Source: Burkholderiaceae bacterium (lineage in GTDB: Bacteria > Pseudomonadota > Gammaproteobacteria > Burkholderiales > Burkholderiaceae). Taken from it: a DNA stretch of 64,000 nucleotides. The position numbers and the translations under genes are program-made. The notes beneath the pieces are model-generated. The model ran no database searches, was not told the origin of the DNA, and saw only the letters and a program-made list of their open reading frames with translations. Shown in pieces: positions 1 to 8,538 of this stretch. The stretch spans positions 30,998 through 94,997 of the forward strand of contig CANGCM010000004.1 in assembly GCA_947452535.1 (NCBI GenBank), given 5' to 3'. How positions within the stretch are numbered: the stretch's first letter is position 1; the number at the start of each line of letters is the position of its first letter.

Positions 1-504
1 TGCATCTTTTGGAAACCGGAGATAACCAGTAATAAATTTACCTTCAAAAGGAATTTTTACTACTTCAGTTGGGATATCTTGTGTATTGAGATATTTGATA
101 TATGCATTAATCGCATTATCGTAAGAGGCCCGCTTACCTGGAGAGTTAGGCACTGGAAATTGTCCGAAGTAATAGAGGCGCCATGCACGTTTGAATGCAG
201 CTCCTGCCTCCACTTTGCTTTTAGCATTAGCCGCGGCAGCCATGTATTTGCTTGCTACTTTGTCAAAGCCCTGCGCCCAATCATCTGGTTCGCGAGTAGT
301 GATATAGGAAAATGCCTCCTCAATGTCTTTTTGGTCTAGGCCGCCTAGAGGGTATGAGCCTCTTTTTACTCGCTCTATAGATTCTTGTTTGATTTCATCA
401 ATACTGCGGTCAGTTACTTGCGCATAACTATTAGCGCCGCTTAAAAGTAGGGTGACACTAGTGGCAATCAGGAATACTTTTGAATAGATGCGCATGAGTT
501 GCAT
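1..504 (-). CDS. Alpha/beta hydrolase, N-terminal part (cut by window edge)
   Basis: This gene is absent from the ORF track because its stop lies outside the window. Reading the minus strand from the ATG at 504 gives 168 uninterrupted codons. AAGGAG lies 6 bases upstream, which decides this start over the in-frame ATG at 495. The product begins with a signal peptide (about residues 1-28, ending NSYAQ), so it is probably periplasmic. A helical stretch and a strand-like segment (EVVKIPFEGKFITGYLRFP) follow, resembling the cap-then-core order of the hydrolase at 1591-2820. The catalytic core is not visible. It is third in a minus-strand run after that hydrolase and a Bug protein (55-base gap). 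The hydrolase call is inferred from this layout. Confidence 0.7.
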   Translation of the reverse strand, partial: MQLMRIYSKVFLIATSVTLLLSGANSYAQVTDRSIDEIKQESIERVKRGSYPLGGLDQKDIEEAFSYITTREPDDWAQGFDKVASKYMAAAANAKSKVEAGAAFKRAWRLYYFGQFPVPNSPGKRASYDNAINAYIKYLNTQDIPTEVVKIPFEGKFITGYLRFPKDA

Positions 505-559
505 GCTGTTCTCCTTAAATAATGATTTGTTTTGATATTAAAAAATAAGCGGCTGTATG

Positions 560-1558
560 TTACTGCGGAACAATGCCGATTGCTTTGACTAAGTCGCCAT
601 ATCTCTTATGATCTTTTTTAATCAAGCTATCAAAATATTCTGCCGACTGCACAACTCCGAGTAAGCCGTAAGAGGCGAGTTTTTCTGAGGCGCCTGGAGA
701 CTGAATTGCTGTATTAATCGCTTGGTTCATCCGATTAACGATATCAACTGGCGTTTTAGCGGGAAAGACAAACCCAAACCAACCATTAACCACAAAACCG
801 GGAATCACTTCACTTAGGGTCGGAACACCAGGCCACTCTGCTGGGGGTGTGCCATTTGTGGTTGCCAGTAAACGTATATTTCCTCCTTTAACAAAGGGCG
901 CGAATCCAGAAATACCATCTACTGCCGCCATGATCTCGCCCGCACCTAAATCTGTTGCTAAGCTAGCTGTACCTTTGTATGGAATATGAGTGTAAGCAAT
1001 TCCCAGCTGACGACTAAAGTCCTCAAACCATAAATGTGAAAAGCCTCCCTCACCAGTACTGCCAACAGTGAGTTTATTGGGGTTTGCTTTGGCCCAAGCA
1101 ACCATTTGCTGTAATGTTTTAAATGGGGCGTTATTGGAGCCCCCTAATGCGTTGTAATTCCAGGCGGACACTGTAACCGGAGCAAAGTCCGTAATAGTGT
1201 TGTAAGACAAGCCCTTGACTGTGTGTGGCTGAACAATCATGGGGCCGCCTTGAACTGCTCCCAGGGTATAGCCGTCGGGATTAGCGCGGGCAATTGCAGT
1301 CATACCAATACGCCCATACGCTCCACCAACATTCTCAATGATGACGGATTGATCTAGCACTTCGCTAACTTTGTTTTGCACTAGTCTTGCTAAGGTATCA
1401 ATCGTATTCCCTGGTGGGAATGGAACAATAATTCGAATAGGCTTGACCTTGGGCCACGCGGTTTGTGAAAAGCCATATCGAGAGAGTGGCGCAAGCCCAG
1501 AAGCTAACGCCACCTTCAATATTGTGCGGCGATTAAAGATATTTCGATTACCCGTCAT
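560..1558 (-). CDS. Bug/TctC-family solute-binding protein with Tat-like signal
   Basis: 332 residues. Bug (TctC) proteins are periplasmic receptors, mostly for carboxylates, of tripartite tricarboxylate transporters. The family landmarks are present: KPIRIIVPFPPG with TIDTLAR near residue 40, ENVGGAYGRIG, NPDGYTLG and HIPYKG. The leader NRRTILKVALASGL has twin arginines, suggesting export by Tat rather than Sec. The GG of the usual PGG ligand loop is GN here, so the pocket may differ. AAGGAG lies 7 bases before the ATG. It sits 32 bases after the hydrolase at 1591-2820 and 55 bases before a partial hydrolase, so it probably delivers a substrate for those enzymes. The ligand cannot be read from sequence. 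Confidence 0.93.
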   Translation of the reverse strand: MTGNRNIFNRRTILKVALASGLAPLSRYGFSQTAWPKVKPIRIIVPFPPGNTIDTLARLVQNKVSEVLDQSVIIENVGGAYGRIGMTAIARANPDGYTLGAVQGGPMIVQPHTVKGLSYNTITDFAPVTVSAWNYNALGGSNNAPFKTLQQMVAWAKANPNKLTVGSTGEGGFSHLWFEDFSRQLGIAYTHIPYKGTASLATDLGAGEIMAAVDGISGFAPFVKGGNIRLLATTNGTPPAEWPGVPTLSEVIPGFVVNGWFGFVFPAKTPVDIVNRMNQAINTAIQSPGASEKLASYGLLGVVQSAEYFDSLIKKDHKRYGDLVKAIGIVPQ

Positions 1559-1590
1559 CAGGATGCTCCTTTATTGGCAATCAAAATATA

Positions 1591-2820
1591 CTAAAAGTAA
1601 GCTTCGCCACGCTCTACCGGTGGCTCCCATTCACAGTCAGACCATGGGCCATCACCATTCTCTTTAATGTAAGAAATACTACCGTCTTTAGTGGGTTTAT
1701 GTGAACCATTAAAGAAATTTTGGAGCCAGTCAAAGACATAATCATGACAATCCATGCCACCTAAGTTTGCAATACTCCACAGTGGATGGTATTGATTTTC
1801 AAAAACCCACATCTCCTTTGGAACCTTTAGGTCTTCATATGCCTCAATCGCATCTTCTAGAGGACAAAGAGGATCAAACTCACCAGTAACTAATAGGGTT
1901 GGACATTTAATCTTGTCTAAATGACCTCGGACGGTCATATTCTTTGCAACCTCTTCATCGAAGCGCGCTTCATCTTCGTATCCAGCCATATACATAAACA
2001 TTTGTTTAAAGCGTGGAGAGGATTGAGTAAAGATGGTGTTATTAGGATTAAAGCAAGCAACCGAAGACACTACAACTGCAGCACGATGATCGTAGCTTGA
2101 TAATCTGAGTGACCAATAACTTCCCATGCTGATGCCGTAGATAGCAATCTTATCTTTATCCACTTCAGGGCGAGTCATCAGGTAACTGATCACTGCGGCG
2201 CCTGCCCGCTCATAGTTATCGCCTACTGCTCTAATTTTTTGGATATTTGAGTTTCCTTGACCTGGGCCATCCATTGCAAGAACGTGGAACCCTCGTGCTA
2301 AGCCGATGTTGTGATAAGCCTTAGGAAATACTTCTTTTGTTTGATCCATTCCAGGAACATAGATTACGACTGGTGCTTTGCGACGATCTGGTAGGAGGTG
2401 CAAGAGGCAAGATATTGTTTTACCGTCGTCAAATTCAACCTCTACGCGCTCAATTGGATAGTCAGCAGTTTGATTACGTAAATCCACCATCTCTGATAGC
2501 TTTGCATATAACTTCTTCTTAACTGGATGGTCATCAAAATAAATCGGATGCTGAGCATGGCGATAAGATTCGATTGCATGATCAAAATGGTAAGTGGCAG
2601 AGGAGTTTGCACCACGCGCCTGAGCGGCCTTAGCTAAGCGCTCATGCCTCTCGGCGGCTTCAAGCCATACCTTTGGCAGCATTCGATAATTTCTTGCCCG
2701 CTTGCCTGTAGGGACTTCAATATCATCGCGTTCAAAGTTCTGAACACGTCCGCGCATATTCAACGCAAGATCCAGCATCCACTGCTGATTATCACGCTCT
2801 GTTCTGAGTTTTTTTAGCAT
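1591..2820 (-). CDS. Alpha/beta hydrolase of the FrsA/DHPONH type
   Basis: 409 residues with no signal peptide, so cytoplasmic. An N-terminal helical region (about 1-130) precedes the hydrolase core. The nucleophile elbow is GISMG, the likely acid is the Asp of TGEFDPLCP, and the base is the His of NQYHPLW; an early core motif reads VIYVPGMDQ. The large N-terminal cap and the length match the family that includes 2,6-dihydroxypseudooxynicotine hydrolase, a carbon-carbon bond hydrolase, and the DUF1100/FrsA proteins. Ester or C-C hydrolysis are both possible. GGGGAC precedes the ATG. It is first in a minus-strand unit followed by a Bug protein and a second, exported hydrolase. The promoter region is shared with the divergent Bug gene at 2994. 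Confidence 0.85.
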   Translation of the reverse strand: MLKKLRTERDNQQWMLDLALNMRGRVQNFERDDIEVPTGKRARNYRMLPKVWLEAAERHERLAKAAQARGANSSATYHFDHAIESYRHAQHPIYFDDHPVKKKLYAKLSEMVDLRNQTADYPIERVEVEFDDGKTISCLLHLLPDRRKAPVVIYVPGMDQTKEVFPKAYHNIGLARGFHVLAMDGPGQGNSNIQKIRAVGDNYERAGAAVISYLMTRPEVDKDKIAIYGISMGSYWSLRLSSYDHRAAVVVSSVACFNPNNTIFTQSSPRFKQMFMYMAGYEDEARFDEEVAKNMTVRGHLDKIKCPTLLVTGEFDPLCPLEDAIEAYEDLKVPKEMWVFENQYHPLWSIANLGGMDCHDYVFDWLQNFFNGSHKPTKDGSISYIKENGDGPWSDCEWEPPVERGEAYF

Positions 2821-2925
2821 GTTGTCCCCATTAAAAATAGTCTTTCTGATTTAATTTTATTTTCAGACAATAATCATATACATTATTGATAACGACATGA
2901 GAAATATTTGCTGGCCTCATATATT

Positions 2926-2940
2926 TATTGCATTGCAATA
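2926..2940. promoter_or_regulatory. Inverted repeat TATTGCA-T-TGCAATA between divergent genes
   Basis: A perfect 7-base inverted repeat around a single T lies in the 173-base gap between the hydrolase gene (minus, from 2820) and the Bug gene (plus, from 2994). Its place between two divergent starts suggests a regulator-binding site. No regulator gene lies next to it. Confidence 0.35.
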
Positions 2941-2993
2941 TTTACTACGATATGAATCAGCATGAATAACTAATCACGAAAGAATTAATCAAG

Positions 2994-4019
2994 ATGAAAA
3001 AACATTCGCATATTCCTAGCGCATCCTTACTACGACTGTTCCTGCTTAGTTTCTTTGTGCCTTTATTAGGAACACTATTTTCTTTGCAAACTGCTTTCGC
3101 GCAAGATGCAAGCTTTCCAAATAGGCCAATTAAATTAGTCGTTCCATTGGCTCCAGGCGGCGCAACTGATACCGTCGCTCGCATTTATGCAAAACAACTT
3201 TCATCCAAGCTAAACACCCCGGTTGTAGTAGAAAATCGCGTGGGTGCTGGCGGAATGATCGCGCTAGATTCCATGTCCAAGGCTCCTGCTGATGGTTACA
3301 CTATTTTTGTAGGGAATCTTAGTACCAATGCCTTGAATGAGACCGTTTTCGCTGAAAAGATCAAGCGTAAGCCATCTGAATACTTGACAGGGATTACCAC
3401 TCTAGCAATCATCCCCCATATTTTCGTTGCTTCCGCTCAGCTAGGTATCAATAGTATTCCTGAGCTCATTAACTATGCCAAGCGCAATCCTGATGCGATC
3501 AATCATGCCTCGCCCGGTGTTGGCACCTACTCTATGTTGGACATGCTCAACTTTGAAAAGGCCGCGGGATTGAAGATGACCCATGTTCCCTATAACGGTG
3601 GCGCCGGTCAATATATTGTTCCAATGGTTAGCAACGAAGTTCAAATTGCATTTATTAATGCATCCTCTGTCATTGAAATGATTCGCGCTCAAAAGTTACG
3701 TGCCTTAGCAGTGACAACGGAAAAGAGATTGCCTGAACTACCAAATACTCCCACCATGGGTGAGGTAGGTTTTCCAGGAGTTGGGACTAATGCATGGCAA
3801 GCAATATTTGTACCGGTAGGCACTCCAAAAGCAACTATAGATAAATTATTTAATGCAAGCATAGATGCTTTAAATACCGAAGAGCTAAAAGAGGCATTCA
3901 AAAAGCAATTGATTAATCCTGCTTATAGTAAATCACCGGAAGATTTCAATCGCTTCGTACAGCAAGAAGTCAATCGGTGGGCGGCCATATTGAGTAATTT
4001 AAATGTCAAGGCAGAGTAG
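2994..4019 (+). CDS. Bug/TctC-family solute-binding protein
   Basis: 341 residues. A long Sec signal (about residues 1-37, ending QTAFAQ) is followed by RPIKLVVPLAPGGATD, the ligand-loop signature with both glycines and the Asp. VENRVGAGG, PADGYTIF and HVPYNGG come next. YNGG in place of the usual YKGG is shared with the protein at 32544. The Shine-Dalgarno sequence is weak. It is transcribed alone, divergent from the hydrolase operon, and ends 37 bases before the convergent membrane protein at 4057. The divergent arrangement suggests one signal controls it and the hydrolase. Ligand unknown. Confidence 0.92.
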   Translation: MKKHSHIPSASLLRLFLLSFFVPLLGTLFSLQTAFAQDASFPNRPIKLVVPLAPGGATDTVARIYAKQLSSKLNTPVVVENRVGAGGMIALDSMSKAPADGYTIFVGNLSTNALNETVFAEKIKRKPSEYLTGITTLAIIPHIFVASAQLGINSIPELINYAKRNPDAINHASPGVGTYSMLDMLNFEKAAGLKMTHVPYNGGAGQYIVPMVSNEVQIAFINASSVIEMIRAQKLRALAVTTEKRLPELPNTPTMGEVGFPGVGTNAWQAIFVPVGTPKATIDKLFNASIDALNTEELKEAFKKQLINPAYSKSPEDFNRFVQQEVNRWAAILSNLNVKAE

Positions 4020-4056
4020 TAAATCCACTAGCCAGCATCTTACGTAAGCTGAATTT

Positions 4057-4839
4057 TTATGATGAAGGCTGAGGCGTTAATTTTGCCGTCAACTTGACGA
4101 TCAATTGGACTAGCACTTGAGCAAGGATTGCGGATAGCACTGAAGATAGAGCAGCTATCAAGATAGAGCTCATTGGCAGCAAGAGTGACAGGGTGACAAA
4201 AAATGCGGTAAATGAATAGAAACCCTTAACCATTCCTCTGTAAACCTGTGTGACATAGGCTGGCCCTAATGTATTGTGGGTAAAAACAGCTAGTACTAAT
4301 CCAATCACTGGAAAAACTGCAAGGATGCCACTCCAAGTCTCACCCAAAAGTGTTGCTAAGGTAGTAACGGAAAGGGTTAATAAAGCGCCCACTAGCATGC
4401 GCCATGGAAGATCGTGCAGTTTTGTCCTGGGCGGTGCAATTATCTTCATTTTTGGCAAAAGATAAGGCGTAACTAAAAGAGAGCCAATTGCTATTGCAAT
4501 GGAAGTCTCCAAGCCGGGCGAGCACGTGGCCAAAATAAATGCTGAGACAAACCATGCAGATAGTGCAATCAGTAGGGCTAATGGCCAATCAAAGCGAATA
4601 CAACTCCATGAATAGGCTATCCCAAAAAGCATTAAGCAGGTAGTCGCAGAGATTGCTGACACTGCTGTCAATGTAGCAAATATAGAGCCTTGCTCAAGTG
4701 CGATGAAAATAACAATAGGCCCTGCAACTACTGGGAAGGCGCCCATTAATCCTGCAATTCCAGATCCCCATTTCCGACCTGCTAAGGTAATTAAGCCAAT
4801 AAATAAGGGGACTATGCAAAGTTTGAGTATGAGGATCAC
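4057..4839 (-). CDS. Integral membrane protein with internal duplication, function unknown
   Basis: 260 residues, nearly all hydrophobic, with about 7-8 predicted membrane spans. The start appears to be GTG; no clear ribosome site is seen. The two halves look related: TLAGRKWGSGIAGLMGAFPV near the N-terminus resembles TLATLLGETWSGILAVFPVI in the second half, each with the WSGI/GSGI...FPV pattern. Such duplication is common in small transporters (AbrB- or GlpM-like proteins). I do not recognise the family with certainty. It stands alone between a convergent Bug gene and a divergent SUMF1-like gene. Confidence 0.7.
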   Translation of the reverse strand: MILILKLCIVPLFIGLITLAGRKWGSGIAGLMGAFPVVAGPIVIFIALEQGSIFATLTAVSAISATTCLMLFGIAYSWSCIRFDWPLALLIALSAWFVSAFILATCSPGLETSIAIAIGSLLVTPYLLPKMKIIAPPRTKLHDLPWRMLVGALLTLSVTTLATLLGETWSGILAVFPVIGLVLAVFTHNTLGPAYVTQVYRGMVKGFYSFTAFFVTLSLLLPMSSILIAALSSVLSAILAQVLVQLIVKLTAKLTPQPSS

Positions 4840-4933
4840 TGGTAAATTATAGATAGAGAGATTGATCCCTAGAGTAGCATATTAAGAACCCTATTTATTT
4901 GATCATCTTATTTTGATTGTTTAAAAAATCATC

Positions 4934-5776
4934 ATGTTAAAAAAAATCACAAAAGCAAATTTGCTTAGGCAAGGGTGCCAAGCTGTTTTTATCTTTTTTA
5001 CTTGTCTAGCTGTGGTTCATGCTCAAGGAAACTCTAAAGATCTGAGATCGTTAAAAACGATGGCGCTCATTCCAGGCGGATCTTTTGTTATGGGGTCTAG
5101 TAATGGCCCCGATGATGAAAAGCCACAACATACTGTCTTTGTAAAAGCATTCCTGATGGATATTCTCCCTGTAAGCAATGCTGATTTTGCACAATTTCTG
5201 AATGCTCGAGGTCTTCAAAATCAGCAGGCCGAGACTTTTTATGATCATCAGGATAGCGATGCCAAAATCCATCAGCGTAATTCAGTATGGCAAGCTGATC
5301 TTACTTATGAATTACATGCAGCAAATGAAGTGAGTTGGGTGGGCGCGCGCGATTACTGTACTTGGTTCAATAAGCGATTACCCACTGAGGCTGAGTGGGA
5401 AAAGGCAGCGCGCGGTATTGATGGTCGGAAATACCCTTGGGGTAATGCGCCACCGAATGCAAAGTTTGCTCTTTTTGGGGCGCCCTATAACTCATCGGCA
5501 CCCGTTGATGCATTTCCGGACGGGGCAAGCCCTTATGGCATTTTAGATATGGCTGGAAATCAATGGGAATGGGTATCCAGTGCCTATCAACCCTACCCCT
5601 ATAGGGCGGATGATGGCAGGGAAAACCAGAATGCTGGGCCGGTCCGATCCACTCGTGGGGGTGGGCATGATTCAAATGCGGAGGAGATTAGTGCTACTCA
5701 GCGAGGCAGATTTTTATCCCGCAACCCGAAGGCTGGGCACCACAATATCGGTTTTCGTTGCGCAAGTAATTACTAA
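4934..5776 (+). CDS. Exported SUMF1/FGE-like (formylglycine-generating-enzyme fold) protein
   Basis: 280 residues. A Sec signal (to about residue 31, VVHAQ) is followed by one FGE-sulfatase domain: ALIPGGSFVMGS, RLPTEAEWEKAARG, YPWGN, YGILDMAGNQWEWVSS, and the closing GFRCAS. Genuine formylglycine enzymes carry a catalytic cysteine pair shortly after the RGGS motif. Here that stretch reads RGGGHDSNAEEISATQRG and has no cysteine. The protein is therefore probably not a sulfatase activator; it may be a non-haem-iron EgtB/PvdO-like enzyme or a binding protein. No sulfatase gene is nearby. It is monocistronic, 96 bases before the GlcG-like gene. Confidence 0.88.
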   Translation: MLKKITKANLLRQGCQAVFIFFTCLAVVHAQGNSKDLRSLKTMALIPGGSFVMGSSNGPDDEKPQHTVFVKAFLMDILPVSNADFAQFLNARGLQNQQAETFYDHQDSDAKIHQRNSVWQADLTYELHAANEVSWVGARDYCTWFNKRLPTEAEWEKAARGIDGRKYPWGNAPPNAKFALFGAPYNSSAPVDAFPDGASPYGILDMAGNQWEWVSSAYQPYPYRADDGRENQNAGPVRSTRGGGHDSNAEEISATQRGRFLSRNPKAGHHNIGFRCASNY

Positions 5777-5872
5777 TCGAATGCTTTAATTAAGTTGTAC
5801 TATCTTTTAATATTTAGCTCAATCAGCGATATCATGCTTGAGTGAATCTTTTTAATAAATTATGAGGCTGAC

Positions 5873-6328
5873 ATGACAATATCTATTCAAACAATATCGA
5901 TTAAATCCGCATTAACGATTGCTCAAAATACATTGGAGTGCGCAAGGTCAGAAGGTATGCACCCAATTGCTGTTGTTGTATTGGATGTGCGCGGGGCTGT
6001 AAAGGCTTATTTGGCTGATGATGGAACTAGCTTACTCAGGTTTGATATTGCTCTCGGCAAAGCTGCTGGTACCTTAGGTATGGGTCTTGGGGGTCGTGAG
6101 CTTGAGCGGAAAGCAATTGCGGCACCTCATTTTATGAGCTCCCTGCCAGCTCTATCTAGCAAGGGAATGGTGCCTGTGCGAGGCGGTGTTTTGATAAAAA
6201 ATCAACAGGGCGAAATTATTGGGTCTGTTGGGGTTAGCGGGGACACTTCTGTTAATGATGAGATTTGCGCCCTAAAAGGGATTCAGAGTGCTGGCCTACT
6301 GGCAGATCATGGTGATAAAGAGAGCTAA
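5873..6328 (+). CDS. GlcG/HbpS family (DUF336) haem-binding-like protein
   Basis: 151 residues, no signal peptide. The family pattern is clear: an N-terminal helix, VVVLDVRGAVKAYLADDGT, an alanine-rich helix with LGKAAGTLGMG, then PVRGGVLIKNQQGEIIGSVGVSG. GlcG/HbpS proteins bind haem or cobalamin-like ligands or act in small-molecule catabolism, and they are often found beside glycolate or hydroxyacid genes. Two hydroxyacid-dehydrogenase-type genes follow. GAGG lies just before the ATG. Its stop codon sits inside a strong hairpin shared with the convergent gene at 6376. Confidence 0.85.
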   Translation: MTISIQTISIKSALTIAQNTLECARSEGMHPIAVVVLDVRGAVKAYLADDGTSLLRFDIALGKAAGTLGMGLGGRELERKAIAAPHFMSSLPALSSKGMVPVRGGVLIKNQQGEIIGSVGVSGDTSVNDEICALKGIQSAGLLADHGDKES

Positions 6329-6358
6329 GTAAGAGAAAAATATACGTCTTACTTAGCT
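6323..6358. terminator. Hairpin between convergent genes
   Basis: AGCTAAGTAAGA and TCTTACTTAGCT form a perfect 12-base stem around a 12-base loop, covering the stop codon of the GlcG-like gene. There is no run of T on either side, so it is not a textbook intrinsic terminator. It may protect mRNA ends or stop transcription in both directions. Confidence 0.45.
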
Positions 6359-6375
6359 TGTCCAACTATCGCAAT

Positions 6376-7305
6376 TTATTTTAGTTTGCTCATCCTGCGC
6401 AGGACATCGTAAACGGCCGCCGTATCATTTTCCGCATGACCTGCACCCATTGCGGCATTATAAATAGCTTGTGATGCAGCAAATAGGGGTGCGGGTGTAT
6501 TGGTCTGGGCAAGTGCTGCAGTAATGAGTTTCATATCCTTTTGCCAGATTGAAACTTTCATCGTTGCTTCATCCCAATTTTCTTTTACCATCATTGGGCC
6601 GCGAACGCTAAACATCCTCGAACCACCAGCCCCGTCAGCTAACACCTTAACAGTCGTTGCGGGATCAATACCCCAATTTTTCCCCATTAGGATGGCTTCA
6701 GCTGTTGAGACATTGTGAATTGCAACTAATAGATTGGCCATGAGCTTTAACTTCATGCCATTTCCAAAGCTACCTACGTTGTAATTCGCTTTTGCAAAGC
6801 CAAAAAACACTGGCTCCATTTTTTTGATGGCTGCAGATTGCCCGCTAGAGTAAATTGAAAGATCTTTTGTTTTGGCTTGAGCGCCCGTTCCAGAAAGCGG
6901 GCAGTCCAACAGAATGATGCCTTTGGCGTCCAGAATTTTCTTGGCGGCCATCTTATCTTCTAGATCAAGAGTGCTTGCTTCAGCAATAATGAGCCCCTTC
7001 TTTCCGCTTGTAGCAATCGCCTTAGCGTTCTCAATGAGTGCGCTGGGGCTTGGTAGTGAGGAGATGATATAGGTCGCTTCCTTACCAAGATCGCCCGCTG
7101 ATTTAGCTATTCTGCCGCCGGCCTTAATCAATCTTTTTTGGCAACGGGGGTCTGGATCAAATCCAATGACATCGAATCCAGCTACCAGAAGATTGCTTGA
7201 AATGGCTGATCCCATAATGCCTAAACCAAGCACGCCAACGGTCTCTTTTGAATTCTGAGTATTTTTAGGTTCAGCTTTTTTAGAAGCCTTTTTTATCTTG
7301 GTCAT
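6376..7305 (-). CDS. NAD(P)-dependent beta-hydroxyacid dehydrogenase (HIBADH family)
   Basis: 309 residues. A lysine-rich N-terminal tail of about 20 residues precedes the Rossmann motif VLGLGIMGSAISSNL. The substrate loop reads LLDCPLSGTGAQAK and the catalytic-lysine helix GNGMKLKLMANLLVAIHN, with the Lys in the family position. Such enzymes oxidise 3-hydroxyacids (3-hydroxyisobutyrate, tartronate semialdehyde and similar) or reduce imines. The N-terminal tail is unusual and may not be folded. It runs divergently from a second family member at 7507; the gap holds a candidate operator. The exact substrate is not predictable. Confidence 0.88.
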   Translation of the reverse strand: MTKIKKASKKAEPKNTQNSKETVGVLGLGIMGSAISSNLLVAGFDVIGFDPDPRCQKRLIKAGGRIAKSAGDLGKEATYIISSLPSPSALIENAKAIATSGKKGLIIAEASTLDLEDKMAAKKILDAKGIILLDCPLSGTGAQAKTKDLSIYSSGQSAAIKKMEPVFFGFAKANYNVGSFGNGMKLKLMANLLVAIHNVSTAEAILMGKNWGIDPATTVKVLADGAGGSRMFSVRGPMMVKENWDEATMKVSIWQKDMKLITAALAQTNTPAPLFAASQAIYNAAMGAGHAENDTAAVYDVLRRMSKLK

Positions 7306-7433
7306 GGTTATCTCTGATGAATAAAAAATGAATAATAGCGGAAATCTGAAAGGAGCTTGCCTTGAGAGGGGGCTGCAATTGATTATGAATAGTTAGGGCT
7401 TGCACTCATTTAATCATAAATTGATATAGTGAC

Positions 7434-7448
7434 CATACTATTAGTATG
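7434..7448. promoter_or_regulatory. Inverted repeat CATACT-ATT-AGTATG in divergent promoter
   Basis: A perfect 6-base inverted repeat with a 3-base spacer lies about 60 bases upstream of the 7507 start, between two divergent dehydrogenase genes. TATAGT (7425-7430) just before it could be a -10 element, which would put the start of transcription inside the repeat, a usual place for a repressor site. This is inference. Confidence 0.35.
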
Positions 7449-7506
7449 TCGGCAATGAGGGCGGTAATTTTTGCTCTCGATCATGAAAAGAAAACAAGGA
7501 GATAGA

Positions 7507-8394
7507 ATGAAAATAGGTCTAATTGGCACCGGAAGGCTTGGTGGGGGGATGGTCGAGCGACTAATTAATGTAGGCCATGATGTTTATATTTGGAACCGTT
7601 CACCAGAAAAAGCTCAGCCCCTAGTCAAATTGGGCGCAACTTTAATGTCCTCGCCTGCCATGGTGGCTGAAGCGGCCGAAATTATCTTGTCCGTACTAAC
7701 CGATGCTATCGCAATTGATGCTGCTTACTCAGGCCAAAATGGTATTTTGTCTGCAAATTTGAAAGGCAAAGTACTCGTTGAGATGAGTACCGTGCGACCT
7801 GAAACGCAAATTGCTTTGGCTGCTAAGGTAATTACTGCTGGGGGTGAATTTGTCGAGTGTCCAGTCGGGGGCTCAGTGATGCCTGCAAAAGAGGGGACTT
7901 TGTTAGGTTTGGTCGGGGGTGAGGATCTTTCCGTCAAAAAAGTGATGCCACTATTGCAGCAAATGTGCCGTCGTGTAGAGCACGTTGGCCCAGTAGGATC
8001 GGGATCTAGCTTAAAGCTGGCAATTAATTTGCCGCTCTTGGTTTATTGGGAGTCTCTCTCAGAGGCGGTTGCACTTGCCCAGCACATTGGATTAGATCCT
8101 GAGCGTTTACTAGACATCTTGGCTGATACTTCTGGGGCTCCGAATGTAATGAAGGCGCGCTCACCCAAAATAGCAGCCGCGCTTAAAAGTGGACAGGCGG
8201 GCGCCACTTTTTTTAATATCGATTCAATTCGTAAAGATTTGCGAACGATGGTTGAGGAGGGGCAAAGCCTGGGTTATTCATTACCGGTTGCCCAGGCTGC
8301 ATTAAGTTCCTATGACCGCTCTTCAGAAGCCGGCTATGGTAATTGTGATGGCTCAGAATTGGTTACGTCTTGGCTTGCAATAGCAAAAAAGTAA
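7507..8394 (+). CDS. NAD(P)-dependent beta-hydroxyacid dehydrogenase (HIBADH family)
   Basis: 295 residues from the ATG at 7507, chosen because AAGGAG lies 5 bases upstream and the Rossmann fold begins at once (KIGLIGTGRLGGGMVERL). The longer track ORF uses a TTG with no ribosome site. Further motifs are FVECPVGGSVMPAKEGTL and GSGSSLKLAINLPLLVYWE with the catalytic Lys. It is a distant paralogue of the gene at 6376, so the pair could act on related hydroxyacids or be isozymes. The next gene downstream, after 144 bases, is a Bug binding protein. Confidence 0.9.
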   Translation: MKIGLIGTGRLGGGMVERLINVGHDVYIWNRSPEKAQPLVKLGATLMSSPAMVAEAAEIILSVLTDAIAIDAAYSGQNGILSANLKGKVLVEMSTVRPETQIALAAKVITAGGEFVECPVGGSVMPAKEGTLLGLVGGEDLSVKKVMPLLQQMCRRVEHVGPVGSGSSLKLAINLPLLVYWESLSEAVALAQHIGLDPERLLDILADTSGAPNVMKARSPKIAAALKSGQAGATFFNIDSIRKDLRTMVEEGQSLGYSLPVAQAALSSYDRSSEAGYGNCDGSELVTSWLAIAKK

Positions 8395-8436
8395 GGTTAT
8401 GAGTTCTGGAGGGGGTAATGCCCTTAGTGATATTGC

Positions 8437-8454
8437 ATGCGATTAATGTCGCAT
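8437..8454. promoter_or_regulatory. Inverted repeat ATGCGA-n6-TCGCAT upstream of Bug gene
   Basis: ATGCGA TTAATG TCGCAT is a perfect inverted repeat with a 6-base spacer, 85 bases upstream of the 8539 start. With its flanks (TTGC...GCAA) the symmetry runs further, with one extra base. It could be an operator for the Bug gene or a weak terminator for the dehydrogenase. No T run follows. Confidence 0.3.
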
Positions 8455-8538
8455 TGCAACATTGGTTAATTCTACTTTTTATGCATAATAAGGATTAGCG
8501 TCCTCGATTAGAAGGACGAAATAATTGGAGTCAAATTC

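Noticed and set aside
79-339. Plus-strand ORF of 86 codons at the left edge
   Set aside because: It is antisense to the partial hydrolase gene at 1-504, which has a ribosome site, a signal peptide and coding character.
4934-5776. Formylglycine-generating enzyme with sulfatase
   Set aside because: The catalytic cysteine pair is absent and no sulfatase gene is in the window.
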